A DNA stretch of 64,000 nt from JAJDXW01 sp965202895 (GCA_965202895.1 OZ241901.1:2728001-2792000), one strand, 5' to 3'. Numbered from the stretch's first letter, positions 9,106 through 18,294 are shown. The notes: a model not told the origin generated them from the letters alone. Numbers and translations are program-made.

Positions 9106-9420
9106 GTCTGGAACATCCTGTATCCATTGATTTTATGGGAATCGTTCTCTGATCCAGGCGTCCTGCCGCACGATGGAACGCTCCGACGTTCCCTGCGCGA
9201 GAGCGCGGGGGCTCGCCGCCGCGGAGGCCTCGAAACCGGATTGTCCGGCATCCGCACGATGGGATGGAAATCGGACGGATGCCTTTGAAACCAACTGGTT
9301 GCATCATGTCTCGGCCGCCCATGACCGCGAGCGGCGGCTGCCGGGAGCGGTGGAGACGTTGGCGAGCAAGCCGCCGACCGCCGGCCCATGACCTCGAACG
9401 GCGGCTGCCGGGAGCCTGCG
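9106..9420. repeat. dispersed repeat family A, copy 1
   Basis: The 582-base gap between the small and FAD subunits has no gene. Bases 9106-9135 (TCTGGAACATCC, then CCATTGATTTT) recur almost exactly at 10591-10620. Next come GGAACGCTCCGACGTTCC, a partial palindrome, and a stretch whose reverse complement matches 26834-27016 in the same order. At its far end a unit GCCCATGACC then CGGCGGCTGCCGGGAGC occurs twice, near 9318 and 9387. This copy lies opposite in orientation to the copy at 26834. Confidence 0.7.
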
Positions 9421-9609
9421 CCGAATGGGGTTCTGCTGAAACTCGACGCCACTCGATGAGGAAAGACGGAGTCCGGAGCCGATACCGGAGCCGATACCGG
9501 GATGATTCATCCACATGATCATGTTCTCCTGGTTCATTCGTGACCTTTCCCCACCGAGCTCTTACCGGAAGGGTTCCGCGAGGGAGGCTCCTGGAGCCGC
9601 GTTTCGCCG

Positions 9610-10494
9610 TCAACGGGCCGATCCTCCGTCCCCTGCCCACGCTTCGGCGAGGGCATCCTCCACCACCACCCCGGCGAGATGGCGGCGGTAGCCGGCCGAG
9701 GCGTGCCCGTCGTCGAGGGGATCGATCTCGGCCCGGACCGCTTCCGCGGCCGCCGTGAAGAGGGCGGGTGCGGGCGGCTCGCCCTCCATCACCGACTCCG
9801 CCCGCCGCGCCCGGACCGCCGTGTCGCCGACGCCGATGAGACCGATCCGGGCCGACCGGCAGCGCCCCGCGCCGTCCACCTCGAACCGGCACGCGGCGCC
9901 GGCGAGGGCGAAGTCGCCGCGGCGGCGGGCGAACTCCCGGAAGCTCCAGCGCGCACCGGACGGCCAGGGAGGAAGCCGGACCTCGGTCAGCAGCTCGTCG
10001 GGGGCGACGGCGGTTTCCAGGATGCCGGCGAAGAAATCTTCCGCCGCCACGACCCGGGGGGCTGCCCCGCCGTCCCGCCGGATCACGAGCCGTGCGTCGA
10101 GGGCGAGGGCGATGCCCCCCCACTCCGCCGCCGGGTCGGCGTGCACGAGGCTCCCCGCGACCGTGCCCCGGTTGCGGATCGGCCGGTGCGCGATCCAGGG
10201 AATCGCCGCCGCCGCGAGCGGCTGGGCGGCTGCGAACGCGCGGTCGTCCTCCAGCTCGGACTGCCGCACGAGCGCGCCGATCGTGAATCCCGCTTGCGAT
10301 CCAAGCCGGTGGCCGAGGCTCGCGACCCGGTTGAGATCGATGATCAGGGACGGGGACGCGAGCCGCATGTTGAGCATCGGGCCGAGGCTCTGCCCGCCCG
10401 CGAGCGGCTTCGCGTCGTCGCCGTGCTCGGCGAGCAGGGCGAGTGCTTCCTCCACCGTATCGGGGTCCCGGTAGGCGAATTGCGCCGGTTTCAC
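9610..10494 (-). CDS. molybdenum hydroxylase FAD-binding subunit (CoxM type)
   Basis: This 294-residue subunit binds FAD and passes electrons onward to quinone or another acceptor. The family motifs are clear: KPLAGGQSLGPML near residue 33, and TVAGSLVHADPAAEWGG near residue 115, both of which contact FAD. A CO-dehydrogenase flavoprotein C-terminal domain makes up the last third. The start at KPAQFAYRDPDTVEEAL is the usual beginning for the family. It lies between the large and small subunits in an L-M-S order, separated from each by gene-poor repeat DNA. Confidence 0.93.
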   Translation of the reverse strand: MKPAQFAYRDPDTVEEALALLAEHGDDAKPLAGGQSLGPMLNMRLASPSLIIDLNRVASLGHRLGSQAGFTIGALVRQSELEDDRAFAAAQPLAAAAIPWIAHRPIRNRGTVAGSLVHADPAAEWGGIALALDARLVIRRDGGAAPRVVAAEDFFAGILETAVAPDELLTEVRLPPWPSGARWSFREFARRRGDFALAGAACRFEVDGAGRCRSARIGLIGVGDTAVRARRAESVMEGEPPAPALFTAAAEAVRAEIDPLDDGHASAGYRRHLAGVVVEDALAEAWAGDGGSAR

Positions 10495-10590
10495 GATACG
10501 CCGGCCCCAGGCAGGCTTCCCGCGGCGGGCGGCTCGGTTCGGGAGCCGCGGCCCTGCGCGGGACCTCGAGGTGAATCCATTGGATTTCTT

Positions 10591-10722
10591 GTCTGGAACA
10601 TCCTCTACCCATTGATTTTGCGAGAAGAATTTTCTACCTCGAACATCGCGCCATACGACGGAACGCTCCGATGTTCCTTACGCGGCAGCGTGGTGGCCCG
10701 CCACCGTGGAACGCTCATTCCA
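10591..10722. repeat. dispersed repeat family A, copy 2
   Basis: The 291-base gap between the large and FAD subunits has no gene. Bases 10591-10620 repeat 9106-9135. They are followed by GGAACGCTCCGATGTTCC and TGGTGGCCCGCCACC, both near-palindromes, whose reverse complements occur at 26960-27010. A CCATTG box is at 10577 and another at 10609. Confidence 0.7.
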
Positions 10723-10785
10723 TGTCCTTCTCTCGACTCACCGGGTTTTCCCCGGGAGACCGGAGCGCCTGCCGCAACGTCGGCG

Positions 10786-13362
10786 TCACGACGGAGCGGC
10801 CTCCCGGGCGAGCTCCTGCGCCTCGGCGCGCGCCCGCACCCGCTCCGGCGTGAGCGGCAGCCGGTCGGCGTCCGAATCCGCGTCGCCGAGGGCGTCGGCC
10901 ACCGCGTTCGCGATCGCTCCGCCGACCCCGGCGATCCCGATCTCGCCCGCCCCCTTGACCCCGAGCGGATTGCGCGGCGACGGCGAGCGGGCGAGGTCCC
11001 GGTGGACGATGGCGGGTACGTCGGTGGCGCCGGGCAAGAGATAGTCCATGAACGACCCCGAGAGAAGCTGTCCCGCGTCGTCGTAGCGAAGCTCTTCGAG
11101 CAGGGCGCCGCCGAGGCCTTGGGCGACCCCGCCTTCGATCTGCCCGGCGACCATCGCCGGATTGACGACGCGGCCGACATCGTACACAAGCCAGATCCGC
11201 TCCGGCGCCACCTGGCCGGTCGCGGTGTCCACCCGCACCCGCGCCACCGTCACCCCGTGGGAGTAGGCCATCCGCTCGCTCCGGTAGTAGTGGATCGCTT
11301 CGAGGCCGGGTTCGGCCGCGAGCTCGGCGAGCGTGCAGGTCCGTCCGCCGGCGCTCCGGACCACCCCGTCCGCCTCGACGACGAGGTCATCGGCCCGCGC
11401 CTCCAGCCGCGCCGCGGCCCGCCCGAGCAGCCGGGTACGAAGTTCGCCCACCGCGGCGTGGACCGCGTTCCCGGCCATCACCGTCCCGCGGCTCGCGAAG
11501 CTCCCGACCCCGCGGGGGATGAGGTCGGTATCTCCATGGCGCACGACCACCCGGGTGTGCTCGACCCCCAACGCATCGCCCGCGATCTGGGCGAGGCAGG
11601 TCTCCAACCCCTGCCCGAGGTCCGAGGCCCCGGTTGCGACCACGAGGTCTCCGCTCCGGTCGAGGAAGGCGCGCGCCCCCTCGAAGGGGCCGGTCCCCGT
11701 CTTCTCGACGAAGCAGGCGAGGCCCATCCCGCGGCGGTACCGCCCCGCCGCATCCGCCCCAGCCGTCCGCGCCGCGGCCACCCCAGGGTTCGAGCCCTCC
11801 GCGGCACGGGTCTCCCGATCCGCATCCCCGACCGCTCCGGGAGCCCCGCATCGCCCGGAAACCGCGCCATCCGGAGCACCCGCACCCGCGTTCCGGGGCG
11901 AAAAGCCGCTCAAGGCGACCGCCTCGGCGAGGGCGTGCGGGTAGTCGCCGCTGTCGTACTCCACCTCCTCGCCGAGGATGGTGGTCCCGCGCGCGAACGG
12001 CATCCGCTCGGGGCGGACGAGGTTCCGCCGGCGAATCTCGACGGGCTCGATCCCGAGTACCCGGGCGGCGCGGTCGATGAGCCGTTCGCGTGCGGCATTG
12101 CACTCGAAGCGGCCGGGCGCGCGGTACGTGCCGGTCGGGGTCTTGTTGGTGAGCACGCAGCGGACCCGGCACCGGTACGCCCCCATCTCGTATGGGCCGG
12201 GGAGCATGCCGGCGCTCAGCCCCGGCACCACCGTGCCGTGGGTACGGAGGTAGGCGCCCATGTCGTTGACCGCCTCCACCCGCAGCCCGAGGAACCGTCC
12301 GGCGGCGTCGAGCGCAAGGGCGAGCTCGTAGCGCTGCTCGCGGGAATGGTTGACGGCGCTCAGGTGCTCCACCCGATCCTCGATCCACTTGACCGGACGC
12401 CCGAGCCGGAGCGCCGCGCACGGGATCAGGAAGTCCTCGGGGTAGAACTCGCCGCGCGCCCCGAAGCCGCCGCCCACGTCCGGCTCGACGAGGCGGATCC
12501 GGTGCTCGGGCCATCCCAGCATCGCGGCGAGGACGCCGCGGTTGAAGTGCGGGACCTTGGTCGGCCCCCATACGGTGAGGCGCCCGCGGCCCCGGCCCGC
12601 ATCCCGATCGGGCACGGCGACGAGCCCGCGGGTCTCCATCGGGACGGCGGTATGGCGGCCGGTGCGGAACGAGAGCCGCACGATCCGGTGCGCCCGCGCG
12701 AACGCCGCGTCGACGTCCCCGAAGCCCTCCTCGATGAGCGAAGCCAGGTTGTCGGGCGTATGGTCGAAGAGGGCGGCGGGCGGCGGCGCCTCCGCATCCG
12801 TGACCGCCGGACGGGGCTCGGCGTCGATCGCCACCAGAGCCGCCGCGTCCTCCGCTTCCGCGCGGGTACGGGCGACGACCAGGGCGATCGGCTCGCCCAC
12901 GTAGCGGACCCGCCCGACCGCGAGCGGGTGCTGGAGGTAGCGAAGAAGCCGCTGGTCGGGAACGAGGCGGATGGGGATGGGCCGGAGCGCATCCGCGAGC
13001 TCGTTCGCCGTGAACAGGGCCGCGACCCCCGGCGCCGCCCGTGCCGCCGCCGCATCGACCGCCCGGACCCGCGCATGGGCATGGGGGCTCCGCACCACCG
13101 TCGCATGGAGCATGCCGGGCAGGCGGACGTCGTCCACGTAGGCGCCCTCCCCCCGGACGCGCCGCAGGTCCTCTAGGCGCCGAACGGAACGCCCGATCAC
13201 CCCGGGCGCACCCCGGTCCACCCCAGCGCCGGGAGTGCCGGCCGCGGCACCTCCTTCGGTGACGGAAGCGCCGAAAACGCGGGGGGCGCAAGCGCCGGAT
13301 TCGGACCTGCCTCCCGCCGCCGCGGCCTCGCCCCTCTCTCCGAACGGCCCCGGACCCTCCAT
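10786..13362 (-). CDS. molybdenum hydroxylase large subunit, molybdopterin-binding (CoxL-like)
   Basis: This 858-residue subunit holds the molybdenum cofactor and oxidises the substrate with water-derived oxygen. After a Gly/Ala-rich N-terminal extension of about 55 residues, the family sequence starts at IGRSVRRLEDLRRVRGEGAY. The active-site loop reads TGTYRAPGRFE, so it lacks the AYRCSFR motif of true form I CO dehydrogenase and is closer to the AYRGAGR type. The catalytic glutamate motif KGAGEIGIAG is near residue 803. A roughly 50-residue Ala/Gly-rich insert near residue 500 is unusual. It is the first gene of the L-M-S set. CO oxidation should not be assumed; an aldehyde, purine or other heterocycle is as likely. 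Confidence 0.9.
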   Translation of the reverse strand: MEGPGPFGERGEAAAAGGRSESGACAPRVFGASVTEGGAAAGTPGAGVDRGAPGVIGRSVRRLEDLRRVRGEGAYVDDVRLPGMLHATVVRSPHAHARVRAVDAAAARAAPGVAALFTANELADALRPIPIRLVPDQRLLRYLQHPLAVGRVRYVGEPIALVVARTRAEAEDAAALVAIDAEPRPAVTDAEAPPPAALFDHTPDNLASLIEEGFGDVDAAFARAHRIVRLSFRTGRHTAVPMETRGLVAVPDRDAGRGRGRLTVWGPTKVPHFNRGVLAAMLGWPEHRIRLVEPDVGGGFGARGEFYPEDFLIPCAALRLGRPVKWIEDRVEHLSAVNHSREQRYELALALDAAGRFLGLRVEAVNDMGAYLRTHGTVVPGLSAGMLPGPYEMGAYRCRVRCVLTNKTPTGTYRAPGRFECNAARERLIDRAARVLGIEPVEIRRRNLVRPERMPFARGTTILGEEVEYDSGDYPHALAEAVALSGFSPRNAGAGAPDGAVSGRCGAPGAVGDADRETRAAEGSNPGVAAARTAGADAAGRYRRGMGLACFVEKTGTGPFEGARAFLDRSGDLVVATGASDLGQGLETCLAQIAGDALGVEHTRVVVRHGDTDLIPRGVGSFASRGTVMAGNAVHAAVGELRTRLLGRAAARLEARADDLVVEADGVVRSAGGRTCTLAELAAEPGLEAIHYYRSERMAYSHGVTVARVRVDTATGQVAPERIWLVYDVGRVVNPAMVAGQIEGGVAQGLGGALLEELRYDDAGQLLSGSFMDYLLPGATDVPAIVHRDLARSPSPRNPLGVKGAGEIGIAGVGGAIANAVADALGDADSDADRLPLTPERVRARAEAQELAREAAPS

Positions 13363-13627
13363 CCGGCATATTGATAGGTTCGCATGGCGCCTCGGTCAAG
13401 CTGCCCCGCCAACTCTTCGCCAAGCGAAGGCGTAGCTGCCCATGGTGCCGCCAGGAGGGAAACGCAGATCATCCAACCCACCTCGATCGGATGGACGCCG
13501 CCCTGGGGGCCATCGGGCGGCGCTTGCAGGTGAGGGCGAAGGGAGCCTCCCGGACGCCCGGATAGCCGCTTCGGAGGTGCATAATCGGGCCACGGACGCG
13601 CGGGCGGGCGGCGCAGGGACGGGATCG

Positions 13628-15223
13628 ATGAAGCAGGCGGAAACGGGTTCGGACCCGCGCACGGCGCGGCGGAAGCTCCCCATCGGAATCCAGACCTTCC
13701 GCGAGATCCGGGAGGAAGGCTACTACTACGTGGACAAGACCGCCTACGTTCGGCGGCTGGTGGACGAGGGCAAGCACTACTTCCTGTCGCGCCCTCGACG
13801 CTTCGGCAAGAGCCTCCTCGTGGACACCATCAAGGAGCTGTTCGAGGGGCGCGAGCCGCTGTTCCGGGGCCTCGCCGTCCACGACCGGTGGGACTGGTCG
13901 GCCCCCCACCCCGTGCTGCGCCTCGACTTCGGCGGCGGCAGCTACGGCGAGCCCGGCCTCGTGCACAAGGAGGCGGCGGCGCGCCTGGGCGCCCTGGAGC
14001 GGGAGTTCGCGGTCACCGCCCACGACGAGACCGCCCCGGCCCGTTTCCAGCACCTGCTGCGCACCCTGCACGAGCGCACCGGCCAGCGGGCCGCGGTGCT
14101 GATCGACGAATACGACAAGCCGATCCTGGACGCGCTCCGGGCGCCGGAGGTCGCCCGCGCCAACCGCGACTTCCTGCACGGGTTGTATTCCGTCGTCAAG
14201 TCCGCCGACGCACACGTCAAGTTCACCCTGCTCACCGGGGTGAGCAAATTCTCCAAGGTGAACCTGTTCTCGGGGCTCAACAACCTGAAGGACATCACCC
14301 TGGACCCGCGCTACTCCGCCCTCTGCGGGTACACCGAGGCGGACCTCGACACGGTGTTCGCCCCGGAGCTGCCGGGGCTGGACCGGGGCGAGATCCGGCG
14401 CTGGTACAACGGCTATAGCTGGCTGGGCGACGAGAAGGTCTACAACCCCTTCGACATCCTCCTGCTGTTCGACACGCGCCGGTTCAAGGCGTGGTGGTTC
14501 GAGACGGGCACGCCGACGTTCCTCATCGACACGCTGCTGGAGCGGAGGGTCGGCACCCTGGCGCTCGAAGACATGCTCGGCGCCGATGACCTTCTGTCCA
14601 CCTTCGACGTGGACGACATCGCCCCCGAGGCGCTGCTGTTCCAGACCGGCTACCTCACCATCCACGAGGAGGAGGACCTCGGCGGCAGGACGCGCTACCG
14701 GCTCGGCTATCCGAACCGGGAGGTACGCCAGAGCCTGAACGAGAGCCTGTTGCACCGCTTGGCGGACAATCCATCGGACGCGCGAAGGCAGGGCGATCGT
14801 CTGTACGAGCTGCTTCGAGCCAACGACTTCGACGGCTTGGAGGCGCTGCTCCGAGCGTTCTTCGCCGGGATCCCCTACCAGTGGCACGTGCGCAACGACA
14901 TCGCAGACTACGAGGGGTACTACGCGAGCGTGTTCTACGCCCTGTTCGTCTCGGCGGGGCTGGACCCGGTGGTGGAGGACAGCACCAGCCGCGGCCGGGT
15001 GGACCTCGCGGTCCGGCTCCACGGCCACGTGTACCTGTTCGAGTTCAAGGTGGTCGAAGACCCGCCGCGGGATGGGTCGGCGCGGAGCGCGGCGATGGCG
15101 CAGCTACGCGAGCGGGGCTACGCGGACAAGTACCGGGGAGCGGGCGAACCGGTGCATCTCATCGCGGTGGAGTTCAGCAAGCACACCCGCAATCTGGCCG
15201 CGTTCGAGGCGGCGCCCGCGTGA
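13628..15223 (+). CDS. AAA-ATPase-like / PD-(D/E)XK nuclease domain protein
   Basis: This 531-residue protein belongs to the large family combining an AAA-ATPase-like domain (DUF1703 relatives) with a C-terminal PD-(D/E)XK domain. The N-terminus LPIGIQTFREIREEGYYYVD and the degenerate P-loop SRPRRFGKSLL at residues 54-64 are diagnostic. An ATPase acidic motif VLIDEYDKPI lies near residue 160. The nuclease motif is GRVDLAV near residue 456 followed by YLFEFKV near residue 470, so Asp and Glu-x-Lys are intact. The function is unknown; the family is abundant in mobile and accessory regions. The ATG at 13628 fits the family start, although the frame is open upstream. It sits at the left side of an accessory island. 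Confidence 0.85.
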   Translation: MKQAETGSDPRTARRKLPIGIQTFREIREEGYYYVDKTAYVRRLVDEGKHYFLSRPRRFGKSLLVDTIKELFEGREPLFRGLAVHDRWDWSAPHPVLRLDFGGGSYGEPGLVHKEAAARLGALEREFAVTAHDETAPARFQHLLRTLHERTGQRAAVLIDEYDKPILDALRAPEVARANRDFLHGLYSVVKSADAHVKFTLLTGVSKFSKVNLFSGLNNLKDITLDPRYSALCGYTEADLDTVFAPELPGLDRGEIRRWYNGYSWLGDEKVYNPFDILLLFDTRRFKAWWFETGTPTFLIDTLLERRVGTLALEDMLGADDLLSTFDVDDIAPEALLFQTGYLTIHEEEDLGGRTRYRLGYPNREVRQSLNESLLHRLADNPSDARRQGDRLYELLRANDFDGLEALLRAFFAGIPYQWHVRNDIADYEGYYASVFYALFVSAGLDPVVEDSTSRGRVDLAVRLHGHVYLFEFKVVEDPPRDGSARSAAMAQLRERGYADKYRGAGEPVHLIAVEFSKHTRNLAAFEAAPA

Positions 15224-15251
15224 GAAGGCGCGACGGAACGGCTCGCGAGAG

Positions 15252-15361
15252 GCACGAGAACCGTCGCCGCCGCCTCGAATCCGGGCCCGCGGAATTCCTC
15301 GCCCCCGGCCTCGGGCCGGAGACACCATCGGCTTCGTGCTTCTCCACCCCGCCACCGCTCC
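15252..15361. repeat. direct repeat, left copy, bracketing the ATPase/nuclease island
   Basis: This stretch matches 18295-18401 in the same orientation. The longest shared run is GGAATTCCTCGCCCCCGG, preceded in both by CGCCTCG then ATCCGGGC and followed by CTTCTCCAC about 40 bases on. The match is imperfect but collinear over about 100 bases. The two copies lie roughly 3 kb apart and enclose the insertion-sequence remnant and the two island genes. Confidence 0.6.
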
Positions 15362-15476
15362 TCGAACGGGTGAGGCGATTCGGGTCAGGATGTTCCCATC
15401 GCTGCCGACGGCCGGGTAAATCCATTGGAATCAATACCTTCGTTCAGGATCATCTCTCGTTGGACAAGACCAGGGC

Positions 15477-15634
15477 TGTTGGCGATAAAATAGACCTGTC
15501 CGGTTTTGTAGCACAAGGGTTGTCCGGTTTCTCCTGACCCGTGGTTGGTTCTGTGGAGCTTGTGGGCGAGAGGCGCGAGAGTGTGGACGAGGCGCCGGGC
15601 TCGCGCTGGTCCGCAGGACTCGTCCACAAATCCA
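15477..15634 (-). mobile_element. solo right end of an IS1202-like element (remnant)
   Basis: The reverse complement matches the right-hand end of the intact element at 31615-33120. It starts TGTTGGC, contains CTGTCCGGT and TTGTCCGGT boxes 24 bases apart with TTTGTAGCACAAGG between, continues through CTTGTGGGCGAGAGG, and ends at CGTCCACAAATCCA. About 55 bases present in the intact copy are missing from the middle. The transposase and the other end are absent, so this is dead. A transcription start for the gene at 15830 may lie in or beyond it. Confidence 0.75.
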
Positions 15635-15829
15635 GGGCAATCCAGGGCTCGCAATCGCGCCGGAGGTGATGCACAATATTCGCTGGTCGAACCGACATGC
15701 TGCCGCAAACAAACGGGCGAACCGCCGTGCTCATGAGCAAGCCTTTCCATTCGAGCCTCATGGCCCGTCGTCCTCACGGGTGTCGGCCAAGTTCCGTTCG
15801 CCCGTTGTTCGCACGCGGATGGGACGCGA

Positions 15830-17293
15830 ATGAGCACTGACGCCCCCGGTGCACCGGAACCCGTCAAGTTTCGATTCGAGCATGTCGGCCCCGTCGCGGA
15901 AGCCGAGCTGGAGCTGGGCGATCTGACGATCATTGCCGGCCGTAACAACACCGGCAAGACCTATCTGGTCTATACGCTCTATGGTTTCCTCAAGATGTGG
16001 AAAAATTGGCCCGGTCCGGCGCCTTCCGCCCCGGAGCAGACAGAAGTTCGACTCGGGACAACAGAACGATATTCAACCTTCGAGAAGCTCATCGGATCGG
16101 TCAGGGAAGGAGGGGATGCCAGGATCTCGGTAGAGCCGGGAATGCTTGGCCAGGAACGAAGCAAGGTCATGGAATCATTGACGCGATCATTCTCGAAAGA
16201 TGCACTGGCCAGTGTGTTCAGCGCTCACCCCGACACGTTCACCGACGCCTTCTTCCAGGTGCTCTTGGACAATGAGCGTCCCGAGTATCCCTCCCTTAAA
16301 ATTACAGCCCATCGGGGCGATGTCCTTTTAGGCAATCTCTCACTGGAATACGACGGAGAACACATTACGGTTGCCGATCTCCTGCTGCAGACGGCGCGAA
16401 CACGGAGCTCCGACGTGCGGAGAAGCCTCTGGCGTTTATATCTTCTTTTCCTGTTTCCGGAGCTGATGCAAACGGATCCCTTCGTGTTGTCCTCGGAGCG
16501 TTTCGGCATCTCGCTCTTCTACAAGGAACTCGACTTCACCAAAAACCGGCTGGTGGATTTGCTGCAGAAGATGGGGGACAGGAATGGCAGGGATCTCCAT
16601 CTGCCCTTCGATCTGATGGACGAAGCGGTCAGCCGCTATGCGCTTCCCATCAAGGACAACATCGACTATACCCGAGATATTCCGGAGATCGTGAAGCGGA
16701 AGAGCGAATTCCATGAAGAAAAGATCTTCAAGGATATCCAGACCATGATGAGAGGCTACTACAGGAGCATCAGCGACAATATCGAGTTCCGATCGACGGC
16801 GCGTGGCCCTCGTCGCTTCAACGTTCCGCTGCATCTGGCCTCCTCGTCCGCACGGGGACTCTCCGATCTGTACTTTTTCCTGCGCCATGCCGCGCGGAAG
16901 AACCATCTCCTCATCATCGACGAGCCGGAAGGCCATCTCGACACGGCCAATCAAGTCCTGCTGGCACGGCTGGCGGCGCGGCTGGTGCAGAATGGGCTGA
17001 AGATACTGGTGACCACTCATAGCGACTACTTCGTCAAGGAGATCAATAATCTCGTCATGCTGAGCGGTTCGTTCGAAGGCAAGGAGCAGGTCGTCAGGAG
17101 CCTCGGGTACGAAGACGGCGACGGTATCGCGCCCAACCGGATCCGGGCGTACGTCGCGAAGGAGAACGGGCTGGCCAAGTGTGCGGTGGACGAATTCGGC
17201 ATCGATATGCCGGTCTTCGATCAGACGATCGATCGGATCAACCGTGTGGCCAATGAGCTTGCTTCGCGCCTGGCGGAAGACGCGGAAACCTGA
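15830..17293 (+). CDS. ABC-type AAA ATPase of a putative two-gene defence module
   Basis: This 487-residue protein has the head of an SMC/OLD-like ATPase. Walker A is GRNNTGKT at residues 37-44, after the typical FEHVGPVAEAELELGDLTII start. A charged middle region of about 290 residues follows. The signature-like block LASSSARGLSDLYFF is near residue 336, Walker B LLIIDEPEGHLD near residue 360 and the switch histidine THSDYF near residue 395. No TOPRIM domain follows Walker B, so it is not a classical OLD nuclease. The next gene begins one base after the stop, which implies coupled translation. Codon use is clearly less GC-biased than in neighbours, a sign of transfer. By analogy with ATPase-nuclease pairs such as Septu or Gabija, it may sense invading DNA; that role is inferred. 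Confidence 0.8.
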   Translation: MSTDAPGAPEPVKFRFEHVGPVAEAELELGDLTIIAGRNNTGKTYLVYTLYGFLKMWKNWPGPAPSAPEQTEVRLGTTERYSTFEKLIGSVREGGDARISVEPGMLGQERSKVMESLTRSFSKDALASVFSAHPDTFTDAFFQVLLDNERPEYPSLKITAHRGDVLLGNLSLEYDGEHITVADLLLQTARTRSSDVRRSLWRLYLLFLFPELMQTDPFVLSSERFGISLFYKELDFTKNRLVDLLQKMGDRNGRDLHLPFDLMDEAVSRYALPIKDNIDYTRDIPEIVKRKSEFHEEKIFKDIQTMMRGYYRSISDNIEFRSTARGPRRFNVPLHLASSSARGLSDLYFFLRHAARKNHLLIIDEPEGHLDTANQVLLARLAARLVQNGLKILVTTHSDYFVKEINNLVMLSGSFEGKEQVVRSLGYEDGDGIAPNRIRAYVAKENGLAKCAVDEFGIDMPVFDQTIDRINRVANELASRLAEDAET

Positions 17294-17294
17294 A

Positions 17295-17861
17295 ATGGCT
17301 CTGGCTCCCCAACTTGCCGCCATCCTGAAGGAGAAGCTTCTGGAGAGTGTTCTGCTGGATCCGGAGGGAGAGGGCGGCAGCATCTACCTTCGGGAAAGGA
17401 GCGCCGAAATGTGCGTGAAGATCGCGCCGCTACCGGCGCCGATGGCGGCGATACGTATCGAGGGCGTCGGCCATCTGCCGGGGCTCCGGGAAGGCCACCC
17501 TTGGACGCGCATTTGTGACTACCTCCTGGTCTTCGAGACCGGGAACGCCTCTCACGCGGTCTTCGTCGAGCTCAAGAAGACATGGACCGATGAGCAAAGA
17601 CCGAAGGAGCAACTCCGACGCTCCTTGCCGATTCTGGAGTATCTCCGCTCCGCGTGCCGAATCGAGCATGGAGCCGCATCGAGCGAGTCGCCGGTGACGG
17701 TGAGTTATCTCATGATTTGCGAGAAAGGGAGCACGAGACTGGACAAGCAACCGGTCCGAGCCGATCCGGCGGCGAGGATCCGCGAGGAAACATACAGGAA
17801 CATCATGATCAGGACGTTCATCGGAACGTCGGCGCCTCTCGCCGCATTGTTGCGTGAATGA
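17295..17861 (+). CDS. small PD-(D/E)XK nuclease-like partner of the ATPase
   Basis: I do not recognise a named family for this 188-residue protein. A PD-(D/E)XK pattern is visible: Asp75 in ICDYLLVF, then Glu92 and Lys94 in VFVELKKT, followed by a helix with QLRRSLPILEYL. The D-x16-E-x-K spacing on two predicted strands is what the fold requires. There is no signal peptide or membrane segment. Its ATG is one base after the stop of the ATPase gene, so the two are made together. It could be the effector of a defence system, with the ATPase as sensor or regulator. An alternative is a DNA-repair accessory nuclease. Confidence 0.65.
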   Translation: MALAPQLAAILKEKLLESVLLDPEGEGGSIYLRERSAEMCVKIAPLPAPMAAIRIEGVGHLPGLREGHPWTRICDYLLVFETGNASHAVFVELKKTWTDEQRPKEQLRRSLPILEYLRSACRIEHGAASSESPVTVSYLMICEKGSTRLDKQPVRADPAARIREETYRNIMIRTFIGTSAPLAALLRE

Positions 17862-18294
17862 GTATCCTGCGCGGACAAATCTCCATCGGGAAAGTGGGCG
17901 GATTTCGTGACCTCTACGCACGACGGGCGTCTCCCCCCTCGTCGCACCTGTTTCCCCTTGCCATCCTCTGCGCCGATGGCCGATCTCCAGCCCACCATCA
18001 TCGACGAGCCTCTCGGTTTTCGTGCACTCTCTGCCCTGCTCGAGGGGTGCGTGGAACGTATTCCCTCGCCGGTTGGTCGGATGCGGTCGAGCCTCCGTGT
18101 TCCGAGGCGCAGAGTCGTCCTGACTCCGCTTCTCCTGCCCTTGAATCAAGGAGCACGGTCGCGAGGCCCCGTCGATGACGCTCACGCCCTCGACACGAGG
18201 GGCCGCAGAGCCCACCTCTCGACGCCGGTCGTCCTTCCGGTCTTCCGCACCTGCGCTCCCGGCGGCGACCTCGATCAGGCTCACCACGCGGGCG
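17862..18294. other. no gene recognised
   Basis: Frames on both strands are open but give arginine- and proline-rich translations with no known domain. This is the right part of the accessory island, between the nuclease-like gene and the right copy of the direct repeat. Confidence 0.4.

Noticed and set aside
9679..13176. 1165-codon plus-strand frame opposite the molybdenum hydroxylase genes
   Set aside because: It mirrors the codon pattern of coxL and coxM and shows no motif.
10786..13362. True aerobic carbon monoxide dehydrogenase
   Set aside because: The large subunit lacks the AYRCSFR active-site loop of form I CoxL, so CO oxidation cannot be claimed.
13469..15028. 519-codon minus-strand frame opposite the AAA/PD-(D/E)XK gene
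   Set aside because: No domain is seen, whereas the plus strand has intact family motifs.
15830..17293. Classical OLD nuclease or Gabija GajA
   Set aside because: No TOPRIM domain follows the ATPase core; the protein ends about 90 residues after the switch histidine.
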